Part shown: positions 1-7,472 of the stretch, piece after piece | Layout: every line of letters begins with the position of its first letter | How positions within the stretch are numbered: the stretch's first letter is position 1 | Origin: Sediminibacterium ginsengisoli | Lineage (GTDB): Bacteria; Bacteroidota; Bacteroidia; Chitinophagales; Chitinophagaceae | Length of the DNA stretch: 9,135 bases | Reading direction: 5' to 3' | NCBI GenBank assembly: GCA_943324415.2 | Contig: CALPLN020000071.1 | Coordinates: forward strand, 1 to 9,135 | The notes under the pieces: generated by a model | Database searches by the model: none | Told to the model about the DNA's origin: nothing | Seen by the model: the letters and a program-made list of their open reading frames with translations, nothing else | Position numbers and translations under genes: made by a program

Positions 1-917
1 AATACCACGGCGCAATGGGATGGGAGAAATCTACTTTAATCCCCAAATGGGATACTTGGAAAAGAGGTATGCTTGAATGGGATGGTTGCATCAATCCTTT
101 GGCGACAGCAATTAAATGTGTAGATAGAGTGACCACAGTGAGCCCAACGTATATGCAGCAATTGAAATACCAGTCCAATGGTTTAGAATCTTTGTTTGAA
201 TATGAGCAAGGGAAATGTGTCGGCATATTAAATGGGATAGACAATGAGATTTGGAATCCAGATACGGATCCATTTGTACCCTATCATTTTAAGCTCCAAA
301 ACTTTGAGCAGGAGAAACAGAAAAATAAAAGGGTATTGTGCGAAAGATTCAATTTAGATTTCAATAAGCCACTGATTGTTTTCATTGGCAGATTGGTGCA
401 TGAAAAAGCGGCAGACGTTTTGCCTGGTGCGATTCAACATGCATTGGATAAGACCAATGGAGGGGCTAATTTTTTAATGATAGGTGCAGGAGAAACACCA
501 GTTGAATCTGCCTTAAATTATTTGGTGCAATTGTATCCAGGTGTGTACAATACTTATATAGGGTATGATGAAAAAGTAGGACATGAAGCCTATGCGGCAG
601 CTGATTTTTTATTGATGCCAAGTAGGGTGGAACCTTGTGGATTGAATCAAATGTATGCACTTAGGTACGGGACAATTCCAATGGTAAGAGATACGGGAGG
701 ATTGCATGACACTGTCATTGACATGGGAGACGAAGGGGGATTTGGAATCCGTTTTGTACATGCAAGCGAGCAGGATATCGTACATGCCATTGAGCGTGCA
801 ATTGCTGTGTATCAAGACAAAACTAAAATGAAACAAATGATAGCACATGCTATGTCGATTGACCATAGTTGGGAATCAGTTGTTCATGCTTATCAATCTG
901 TTTATGAATCTAATTAA
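1..917 (+). CDS. glgA: Glycogen synthase (ADP-glucose, GT5 family), 3' part only
   Basis: This enzyme transfers glucose from ADP-glucose to the non-reducing end of an alpha-1,4-glucan in the cytoplasm. The frame is open to the left edge (first whole codon at 3), so the ATG at 15 is internal and the N-terminal half, including the expected KxGGL ADP-binding loop, lies outside the window. About 304 residues remain of a usual 470-500. Visible family motifs are INPL followed by TTVSPTY near the domain border, the nucleotide-sugar motif FIGRLVHEK with Arg at 390-392 and Lys at 405-407 (same R-x4-K spacing as E. coli GlgA Arg300/Lys305), and EPCGLNQMYALRYG, whose first Glu (630-632) matches the conserved C-terminal-domain Glu. 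RDTGGLHDTV follows. The gene stops 21 bases before glgC, which supports an ADP-glucose donor and a shared transcript. Identification is firm; only the start is unknown. Confidence 0.95.
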   Translation, partial: YHGAMGWEKSTLIPKWDTWKRGMLEWDGCINPLATAIKCVDRVTTVSPTYMQQLKYQSNGLESLFEYEQGKCVGILNGIDNEIWNPDTDPFVPYHFKLQNFEQEKQKNKRVLCERFNLDFNKPLIVFIGRLVHEKAADVLPGAIQHALDKTNGGANFLMIGAGETPVESALNYLVQLYPGVYNTYIGYDEKVGHEAYAAADFLLMPSRVEPCGLNQMYALRYGTIPMVRDTGGLHDTVIDMGDEGGFGIRFVHASEQDIVHAIERAIAVYQDKTKMKQMIAHAMSIDHSWESVVHAYQSVYESN

Positions 918-938
918 TCATTTTTAATCAATAATAGC

Positions 939-2222
939 ATGTCTAATTACGCAAAAAAAGCAGTCTCCATTATATTAGGTGGCGGCGCTGGATCTAGACT
1001 ATACCCACTTACGGCTAGTCGTTCTAAACCTGCGGTATCCATTGCAGGTAAATATAGACTGGTAGATATTCCTATTAGTAACTGTATCAATAGTAACTTG
1101 AATCGCATTTTTGTGTTGACACAGTTCAATTCGGCATCTTTGAATCAGCATATCAAGAACACCTATCATTTTAGTGCATTTAGTTCTGGATTTGTTGACA
1201 TCCTTGCTGCAGAGCAAACGCCAGACAATCCAGGATGGTTTCAGGGTACAGCAGATGCGGTGAGACAATCATTAAGGCATATCCAAAATTTTGATTTTGA
1301 GTATGTGTTAATTTTAAGTGGAGATCAGTTGTATCAAATGGATTTTAGTAAAATGATGGATGCGCATAGAGAAAGTGGTGCGGCATTGACCATCGCAACG
1401 ATCCCTGTTGGCGAAAGAGATGCCCCTGAATTTGGCATCTTAAAATCTAATTCAGATCAGGTAATTACTTCCTTTATTGAGAAGCCAAGCAAGGATCTTT
1501 TGCCAGAATGGATAAGTGATACAGGTATGGCGATGCAATCACAGGGACGTAACTATTTAGCATCCATGGGCATTTACGTTTTTAATAAAGATATTTTATT
1601 CCAATTATTAAATGAAGTGCATCCTACAGCAACAGATTTTGGAAAAGAAATTATTCCTGATTCCATTTCAAATTACAAAGTATTAAGTTATCAATATGAT
1701 GGTTATTGGACAGACATTGGTAATATTTATTCTTTCTTTGAAGCAAATTTGGCTTTAACAGATGAGATACCTCCATTTAATTTATTTGACAGTGCTCAAA
1801 CAGTGTACACTCGACCAAGAATGTTGCCTCCTGCAAAAATTAGTGGAACAGTCATAAACAAAGCGATCATTGCAGAAGGATCTATTATTCATGCAAAAGA
1901 AATTACGCAATCTGTGATTGGTATTCGTTCTAGAATTGGAAAAGATACAATTGTGAAAAACGCTTATATCATGGGTTGTGATTATTATGAGACAATAGAA
2001 CAGATTAATAAAAAGAATGCATCTGGGGAACCTATTTTAGGTATTGGAGAAAGATGCGTCATCGAAGATGCAATTGTAGATAAAAACTGTTCTATTGGAA
2101 ATGACGTTCAAATTAAAGGAGGGGCTCATTTAGAAAAAGTAGACCATCCTTTATACACCATCAAAGACAATATCATTGTCATCAAGAAAGGGGCAATCAT
2201 TCCTAATGGATTTAAAATTTAA
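939..2222 (+). CDS. glgC: Glucose-1-phosphate adenylyltransferase (ADP-glucose pyrophosphorylase)
   Basis: GlgC makes ADP-glucose and pyrophosphate from ATP and glucose-1-phosphate, the committed and usually allosterically controlled step of bacterial glycogen synthesis. The 427-residue length is normal. The N-terminal nucleotidyltransferase domain (about 8-270) shows GGGAGSRLYPLT at 14-25, SKPAV at 29-33, GTADAVR at 103-109, SGDQLY with the likely metal-binding Asp129, FIEKP with the glucose-1-phosphate-binding Lys182, and DGYWTDIG. The C-terminal part (about 290-427) has the hexapeptide-like left-handed beta-helix pattern. Stretches such as IFVLTQFNSASLN, GWFQGTADAVRQ and MGCDYYE resemble plant and cyanobacterial enzymes more than E. 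coli GlgC. Lys382 and Lys417 fall where the 3-phosphoglycerate-site lysines of those enzymes lie. The ATG at 939 is the first in frame after glgA and places the GGG loop correctly; no clear Shine-Dalgarno is present. The stop is 6 bases before the transporter start. Confidence 0.96.
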   Translation: MSNYAKKAVSIILGGGAGSRLYPLTASRSKPAVSIAGKYRLVDIPISNCINSNLNRIFVLTQFNSASLNQHIKNTYHFSAFSSGFVDILAAEQTPDNPGWFQGTADAVRQSLRHIQNFDFEYVLILSGDQLYQMDFSKMMDAHRESGAALTIATIPVGERDAPEFGILKSNSDQVITSFIEKPSKDLLPEWISDTGMAMQSQGRNYLASMGIYVFNKDILFQLLNEVHPTATDFGKEIIPDSISNYKVLSYQYDGYWTDIGNIYSFFEANLALTDEIPPFNLFDSAQTVYTRPRMLPPAKISGTVINKAIIAEGSIIHAKEITQSVIGIRSRIGKDTIVKNAYIMGCDYYETIEQINKKNASGEPILGIGERCVIEDAIVDKNCSIGNDVQIKGGAHLEKVDHPLYTIKDNIIVIKKGAIIPNGFKI

Positions 2223-2228
2223 ATTAAT

Positions 2229-3554
2229 ATGAGTACAGCGTATACAGGTGAGAAAGTGAAAATGAGTTTTTGGCAAATTTGGAATATGTGTTTTGGATTT
2301 TTTGGTATTCAATTTGGATGGAGTTTGCAAATGGGAAATATGAGTGCCATTTATGAATTCTTAGGGGCATCTCCAGATGAAATTCCTGGATTGTGGCTAG
2401 CCGCACCAATGACTGGATTGATTGTTCAGCCGATAGTAGGTTATTTTAGTGATAGAACTTGGCATCCAAAATTAGGAAGACGACGTCCTTTTTTCTTAGT
2501 GGGTGCGATTTTAAGTTCAGCTTTATTATTTGTGATGCCCAATTCTCCAACCGTATGGATGGCGGCCGGTGTCTTATGGATTTTAGATTCAAGCATCAAT
2601 ATTACAATGGAACCTTTCAGGGCATTTGTGGCAGATAATTTAAATGAAAAACAACGTTCATTTGGTTTTGCAATGCAGAGTATGTTTATTGGATTGGCTT
2701 CCTTCATTGCAGGTTACTTGCCGCAATTATTGGCCAATTGGTTTGATGTGTCTAGAGATAAAATGAATGGGTCTATTCCGCAAAATATTTTGATGTCTTT
2801 TTATATTGGGGGCGCAGTATTTTTTGTATCTGTTTTATATACCATTATTACAAGCAAAGAGTATCCGCCATCTAATCCAACTAAAACAGTGGACTCAAGC
2901 ACCCCTCAATTAGGAATCGTACAAGAAATCATACATTCTATCAAGCACATGCCCGTGCAAATGAAAAGATTGGCTTTAGTTAATTTTATCACTTGGCCTG
3001 GTTTATTTTTAATGTGGTTTTATTATAGCACTGGTGTAGCAACCCAGATCTTTCATGGGGATCCTGCAACCAATAGCGAAGTATTCACATTAGGCTTAGA
3101 GCATGCCAATACTACATCTGCTATTTTGAATTTAGTGACTTTTGGTTTTTCATTCACCTTGCCGTTTTGGGTTGGACGTATCGGAAAAAAATATACCCAT
3201 ACATTGTGTTTATTGATTGGAGGATTAGGTTTGTTCTCGGTTTATTTTGTGGATCAGCCAAATCTTTTATATGTAAGTATGGGCTTGGTTGGTATTGCTT
3301 GGGCGTCTATCTTATCCATGCCTTATTCTATGTTAGCAGGTTATATACCAGAACACAAAATGGGTATGTACATGGGTATTTTTAACTTCTTTATTGTTTT
3401 ACCTGAAATTATAGCATCTTTATTTTTCGGGAAAATCATGTCTAGTTATTTAAACAATGACCGATTAATGGCGGTGTTGATTGGTGGCGTATTATTAATT
3501 GTAGCAGGTTTGGTTTGCGCCATGATCATTAAAGAGGAGCACAAGGACGCTTAG
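2229..3554 (+). CDS. MFS sugar transporter, GPH/SLC45 (sucrose/maltose transporter-like)
   Basis: This is a predicted inner-membrane sugar:cation symporter of 441 residues with about twelve hydrophobic segments (roughly 13-35, 48-70, 86-104, 107-127, 144-163, 188-210, 250-270, 295-318, 320-340, 345-365, 377-398, 410-432) and a hydrophilic central loop near 211-247. The N-terminal motifs IQFGWSLQ, GLIVQPIVGYFSDR and LGRRRPF (Arg84-Arg86 in the loop between segments 2 and 3) are typical of the sucrose-transporter/SLC45 branch of the GPH group, which carries sucrose, maltose or other glucosides. The exact substrate cannot be read from the sequence. Its place between glgC and a periplasmic alpha-glucanase makes maltose or short maltodextrins the best guess. 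The ATG at 2229 lies 6 bases after glgC, which suggests translational coupling; an internal ATG at 2262 (Met12), just before the first membrane segment, is a possible alternative start. Confidence 0.88.
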   Translation: MSTAYTGEKVKMSFWQIWNMCFGFFGIQFGWSLQMGNMSAIYEFLGASPDEIPGLWLAAPMTGLIVQPIVGYFSDRTWHPKLGRRRPFFLVGAILSSALLFVMPNSPTVWMAAGVLWILDSSINITMEPFRAFVADNLNEKQRSFGFAMQSMFIGLASFIAGYLPQLLANWFDVSRDKMNGSIPQNILMSFYIGGAVFFVSVLYTIITSKEYPPSNPTKTVDSSTPQLGIVQEIIHSIKHMPVQMKRLALVNFITWPGLFLMWFYYSTGVATQIFHGDPATNSEVFTLGLEHANTTSAILNLVTFGFSFTLPFWVGRIGKKYTHTLCLLIGGLGLFSVYFVDQPNLLYVSMGLVGIAWASILSMPYSMLAGYIPEHKMGMYMGIFNFFIVLPEIIASLFFGKIMSSYLNNDRLMAVLIGGVLLIVAGLVCAMIIKEEHKDA

Positions 3555-3606
3555 TCATTTTGTAGGGTTATTTATTTAGAATATTCATTATTTAAGCATC
3601 AGGATT
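3555..3606 (+). promoter_or_regulatory. Widest gap in the glycogen operon; possible weak internal promoter
   Basis: This 52-base AT-rich gap is the only sizeable spacer between the five + strand genes. It has a TTTG at 3559-3562 followed 19 bases later by TA at 3582-3583, which is the right spacing for the Bacteroidota primary-sigma pattern TTTG-N19-TAnnTTTG, but the downstream TTTG half is not matched (CATT). An 8-base perfect palindrome GAATATTC sits at 3579-3586. No terminator hairpin is visible, so read-through from the transporter is expected. A short AGGA at 3601-3604 is too close to the ATG to be a good ribosome binding site. The promoter call is tentative. Confidence 0.2.
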
Positions 3607-5460
3607 ATGAAAGGATTATCTCGCGTTATTAGTTTAACCATTATCGGTTTTTTATTGTGGACTACACAGGCCAATGCCACAGAAGCCTATCCAAGTAATT
3701 GGTTTGTCAATATGCAGTACAATAAGGTGCAAGTTTTGTTGAGATCAGCTGATGCAGATTTCTCTAATTCAACTATTGCAATCCATTATCCTGGTATTAA
3801 AATCAATCAAGTACATCATTTTGAAAATGGGCATTATATTGCCGTAGACATTGAAATAAATGCTTCTGCTAAACCAGGCAATGTTTTATTTAAGATTACA
3901 TCTGGGGGAAAAGCAACTAATTTTAATTGGCCTTTACTTCCAAGGAGAAAAAATAGAGGCACAGCATTTGCTCAGGGCTTAAGCGCTGCTGATTTAATCT
4001 ATTTTTTAATGCCAGATCGATTTAGCAATGGAGATCCGACCAATGACAAAATCACTGGTTTAAAAGATCAGTCTTTAAATAGAGCTGAAATATTTTTAAG
4101 ACATGGTGGCGATTTACAAGGAGTGGCCAATCACTTGGATTATATGCAAAAACTGGGGGTAACCTCATTATGGATGACACCTGTTGTGGAAAATGATATG
4201 CCAGATAGAACTGAGCATGGGTATGCTGCAACCAATAATTACAAAACCGAAACCAGATTCGGTGGCGATAAAGCTTATTTGGCTTTAAGTGATAGTTTGC
4301 ACAAAAGAGGGATGAAATTAGTCCAGGATATAGTGTACAATCATTTTGGAAGATTTCATTTTCTAGTTCAGGACGCACCGGATAAAAATTGGGTTCATCA
4401 ATGGCCAAGCTATACGCAAACGCATTATAGAGAGCAAGCTGTTTTTGATCCTTACCATTCCGCAGCGGATGCAAAACGAATGATTGATGGCTGGTTTACA
4501 ACTGAGATGCCAGATATCAATCATGAGCATCCAATGGTCGAAAAATATTTGACACAAAATGCAATTTGGTCAACAGAAACTTTTGGAGTGGATGCATTTA
4601 GGGTAGATACCTATAAATATTGTAATGTGGATGTGATGAATCGTTTAAACAAAGCATTATTAGATGAGTATCCTAAAATATTTACATTTGGTGAATGCTG
4701 GGTAGATGGTGTTGCATCTCAAGCATATTATGTTGAAAATAATTATAACCTGCCTTTTAAAAGCAATTTAAAAGCAACATCCGATTTTAGTTTATTGTTT
4801 GGAGGCATAATGCCAGCCTTGAATGAATCCAACGGATGGTCAACAGGGGTTATCAAATTATACAATACATTGGCTTCTGATTTTTTATATAAACAAGCCA
4901 ATAACAATGTGACGTTTTTGGATAATCATGATATGACGCGCATTCATTCTTCGTTGGGAGAAAGTATAGCAAAAACTAAAATGGCTTATGCTTGGTTGTA
5001 TACCTGTCGTGGTATTCCGCAATTGTATTATGGCTCTGAATTATTAATGAAAGGCATTTCCAATCCAGATGGTTGGGTAAGACTTGATTTTCCGGGAGGA
5101 TGGGCAGGGGATAAAAAGAATGCTTTTACTGAAACAGGTTTAACCAATGATGAAACTGATTTTTTGCATTATGTTCAAGCACTAGGTGCATACCGAACAA
5201 AATCTTCTGCGCTTAAGACCGGCAATATGATGCAATATATTCCTGAAGATGGCTTGTATGTCTATTTTAGATATGACAAAAACCAGACCGTCATGTGCGT
5301 AATGAATACGGATACTACAACTAGAAATGTTACCTTGTCCAAATATGCAGAAAGAACAAATACATTTAGAGGTGGAAAGGATATTATTTCAGGAAATCTA
5401 ATAGGAGCCGCATTTTCTATACCTGCAATGAGTATGCAAGTCATAGAATTAACTAAATAA
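3607..5460 (+). CDS. Secreted GH13 alpha-glucan hydrolase, SusA-like (neopullulanase/cyclomaltodextrinase type)
   Basis: This enzyme is predicted to hydrolyse alpha-1,4 (and perhaps alpha-1,6) bonds of maltodextrins, pullulan or cyclodextrins in the periplasm. Residues 1-24 form a Sec signal peptide ending in ANA, with cleavage likely after Ala24. There is no lipobox Cys and no obvious type 9 secretion tail, so a soluble periplasmic protein is favoured. An N-terminal beta domain (about 27-110) of the cyclomaltodextrinase type contains HYPG and AKPGN. The TIM barrel starts near 125 with MPDRFSNGDP. The conserved GH13 regions are all present: DIVYNH (241-246), MPDIN (301-305), DAFRVD with Arg332 and nucleophile Asp334, FGEC with acid/base Glu363, and FLDNHD with His441 and Asp442. 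A C-terminal beta domain follows from about 530. The 617-residue length fits Bacteroides SusA. No SusC/SusD genes adjoin it. It ends one base before glgB. Exact linkage preference is not resolved. Confidence 0.92.
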   Translation: MKGLSRVISLTIIGFLLWTTQANATEAYPSNWFVNMQYNKVQVLLRSADADFSNSTIAIHYPGIKINQVHHFENGHYIAVDIEINASAKPGNVLFKITSGGKATNFNWPLLPRRKNRGTAFAQGLSAADLIYFLMPDRFSNGDPTNDKITGLKDQSLNRAEIFLRHGGDLQGVANHLDYMQKLGVTSLWMTPVVENDMPDRTEHGYAATNNYKTETRFGGDKAYLALSDSLHKRGMKLVQDIVYNHFGRFHFLVQDAPDKNWVHQWPSYTQTHYREQAVFDPYHSAADAKRMIDGWFTTEMPDINHEHPMVEKYLTQNAIWSTETFGVDAFRVDTYKYCNVDVMNRLNKALLDEYPKIFTFGECWVDGVASQAYYVENNYNLPFKSNLKATSDFSLLFGGIMPALNESNGWSTGVIKLYNTLASDFLYKQANNNVTFLDNHDMTRIHSSLGESIAKTKMAYAWLYTCRGIPQLYYGSELLMKGISNPDGWVRLDFPGGWAGDKKNAFTETGLTNDETDFLHYVQALGAYRTKSSALKTGNMMQYIPEDGLYVYFRYDKNQTVMCVMNTDTTTRNVTLSKYAERTNTFRGGKDIISGNLIGAAFSIPAMSMQVIELTK

Positions 5461-5461
5461 C

Positions 5462-7402
5462 ATGTCAAAATACGAAGCAATACATTTTGTAGATACGGCA
5501 CAGGCTGTATGGAATTACTCTCTGTTTACAGAGGAAGATATTCATGCTTTTCAACAGGGTACCCATTCCACTTTATATCAATTGTTTGGTAATAAGCAAA
5601 TTGAAGTGATGGGGGTGCAAGGGACTTATTTTAGTGTTTGGGCACCTAATGCAACTGCTGTATTTGTCAAAGGCAATTTCAATGACTGGAGCAACGAGGC
5701 ACATCCCTTGAAAGTAAGATTAGAATCATCAGGAATATGGGAAGGGTTTATTCCAAATATAGGACAGGGGGAAGTGTACAAATACCATATACATGGCTAT
5801 AAGGGCATGATATTAGACAAAGGCGATCCCTTTTCTCATTATTGGGAATTAAGGCCATTGACAGCCTCTATCACATGGCAAACAATATATGAATGGAAGG
5901 ATCAGCAATGGTTAGAAGATAGAAAGATAAAAAACAGAACGGACCAGCCCTATTCGGTATACGAAGTGCATTTGGCGAGTTGGATGCGACCAGATAAAAA
6001 CAATGAGGACAGTTATAATTCTTACACTCAATTAATAGACTTGATGGTGCCTTATGTGAAAGACATGGGTTTCACGCACGTTGAATTTATGCCGGTGATG
6101 GAGCATCCTTTTGATGGAAGTTGGGGATATCAAGGGGTTGGATTTTTTGCGCCCACTTCTCGCTTTGGAAATCCACAAGAATTTGCGGCATTGGTAGACG
6201 CTTTTCATCAAGCGGGTATAGGCGTCATTTTGGATTGGGTTCCGTCCCATTTTCCATATGACAGTCACGGTTTATTCATGTTTGATGGGGCCAATACCTA
6301 TGAGTATGCAGATATGCGTAAAGGATTTCACCCAGACTGGAATTCTTATATTTTCAATTACAAAAGAGGAGAAGTAAAGTCTTTCTTAATTAGCAGTGCC
6401 AAATTCTGGTGTGATCAATTTCACATTGACGCATTAAGGGTGGATGCCGTGAGTTCAATGTTAAGATTGGATTATAGTAGAGAGGAAGGTGAGTGGGAAC
6501 CGAATGAGTTTGGAGGGAATGGGAATCTTGAAGCGATTGAGTTCATAAAAGATTTAAATATCACTTTGTACCGAGATTTTCCAGCTATACAAACCATTGC
6601 AGAAGAGGCATCGGATTGGCCAGGCATCAGTCAGCCAGTCTTTATGGATGGATTGGGTTTTGGTATGAAATGGATGATGGGTTGGATGCATGACACCTTG
6701 GATTATTTTAAACTAGATCCCATTATGCGGTCTGGTGCCCAGGATAAGTTTAGTTTTTCCATGATGTATTATTATGACGAACATTTTATGCTGCCTTTAA
6801 GTCATGACGAAGTAGTGCATGGCAAAAGCCCCATGTTATATAAGATGCCAGGAGATGAATGGCAGAAATTCGCGAACCTTAGATTGATGTATAGTTACAT
6901 GTTCTTGCATCCAGGTGCAAAATTGTTGTTCATGGGAAATGAGTTTGCAGCAACACAGGAATGGGATTATCAATCAGAATTACAGTGGGATTTGTTACAA
7001 CATAAAAGTCATGGAGGGATGAAGCATTGTGTTCAGCAATTGAATACTTTGTATAAAGCACACCCTGCATTGTATGAACTACAATATGATGTAGGCGGAT
7101 TTGAATGGGTAGAAACCAATAAACGACAAGAGGGTATCATTGCTTTTAAACGAAAAGGTAAAGAACCTAAGGAAGAAATCTTGGTTGTTTTGAATATGAC
7201 TCCAGTTCCAAGACATCAATTTCCGATTCATGTTTATGGCAAAACAGTTTGGAAACAAGTATTCAATAGCGATGACAAAGCATTCTGGGGTGTAGGGGAT
7301 TTGACCAATCAAGAAGTTAAAGGAATCTCTGTAGACGGAACCAATCATTGGCAGGTATTGCATTTGGAATTACCTGCTTTAGCTGCAGTTGTATTTAAAT
7401 AA
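5462..7402 (+). CDS. glgB: 1,4-alpha-glucan branching enzyme (GH13_9)
   Basis: GlgB cuts an alpha-1,4-glucan chain and rejoins it through an alpha-1,6 bond, creating the branches of glycogen in the cytoplasm. The 646-residue protein has a short N-terminal extension, a CBM48 domain (about 45-135, with FSVWAPNAT and GNFNDW), the catalytic barrel starting with YEVHLASW (167-174), and a C-terminal all-beta domain from about 545. It lacks the extra N1 domain of the E. coli enzyme. Catalytic regions are intact: DWVPSH (258-263), DALRVD with nucleophile Asp328, IAEE with acid/base Glu381, and SHDEVVHGK with His448 and Asp449. There is no signal peptide, so it acts in the cytoplasm although it is joined to a gene for a secreted enzyme. 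The ATG lies one base after the amylase stop, which suggests translational coupling. It is the last gene of the operon and is followed by a strong hairpin. Confidence 0.96.
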   Translation: MSKYEAIHFVDTAQAVWNYSLFTEEDIHAFQQGTHSTLYQLFGNKQIEVMGVQGTYFSVWAPNATAVFVKGNFNDWSNEAHPLKVRLESSGIWEGFIPNIGQGEVYKYHIHGYKGMILDKGDPFSHYWELRPLTASITWQTIYEWKDQQWLEDRKIKNRTDQPYSVYEVHLASWMRPDKNNEDSYNSYTQLIDLMVPYVKDMGFTHVEFMPVMEHPFDGSWGYQGVGFFAPTSRFGNPQEFAALVDAFHQAGIGVILDWVPSHFPYDSHGLFMFDGANTYEYADMRKGFHPDWNSYIFNYKRGEVKSFLISSAKFWCDQFHIDALRVDAVSSMLRLDYSREEGEWEPNEFGGNGNLEAIEFIKDLNITLYRDFPAIQTIAEEASDWPGISQPVFMDGLGFGMKWMMGWMHDTLDYFKLDPIMRSGAQDKFSFSMMYYYDEHFMLPLSHDEVVHGKSPMLYKMPGDEWQKFANLRLMYSYMFLHPGAKLLFMGNEFAATQEWDYQSELQWDLLQHKSHGGMKHCVQQLNTLYKAHPALYELQYDVGGFEWVETNKRQEGIIAFKRKGKEPKEEILVVLNMTPVPRHQFPIHVYGKTVWKQVFNSDDKAFWGVGDLTNQEVKGISVDGTNHWQVLHLELPALAAVVFK

Positions 7403-7420
7403 AATGAACCTATTGAAATA

Positions 7421-7455
7421 AAAAAAAGCCACTCTAAACTAGAGCGGCTTTTTTT
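7421..7455. terminator. Bidirectional intrinsic terminator between glgB and the convergent gene
   Basis: Two 16-base arms, 7421-7436 (AAAAAAAGCCACTCTA) and 7440-7455 (TAGAGCGGCTTTTTTT), form a stem with a 3-base loop. Each arm carries a seven-base A or T run, so either transcript ends in a U tract. Read on the + strand the stem has one A-C mismatch (7431 against 7445); read on the - strand the same pair becomes G-U, so that RNA stem is unbroken. It begins 18 bases after the glgB stop and ends 17 bases before the stop of the convergent gene. Confidence 0.92.
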
Positions 7456-7472
7456 ATAAGATCAATTGAGGG

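Noticed and set aside
15..17. ATG near the left edge as the start of glgA
   Set aside because: The frame is open upstream to the edge and the protein would lack the entire N-terminal half of a GT5 glycogen synthase; the gene is cut by the window border.
915..930. Direct repeat TAATCA spaced by 10 bases between glgA and glgC
   Set aside because: The repeat is six bases in very AT-rich DNA, partly inside the glgA stop region, and is likely chance.
4052..4474. A 140-codon open frame on the - strand inside the amylase gene
   Set aside because: It is fully antisense to the conserved catalytic barrel of a clearly real GH13 gene and has no recognisable domain; it is a shadow of that gene's codon use.
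7079..7363. A 94-codon open frame on the - strand inside the 3' end of glgB
   Set aside because: It is antisense to the C-terminal domain of glgB, shows no family motif and would face the glgB transcript head-on.
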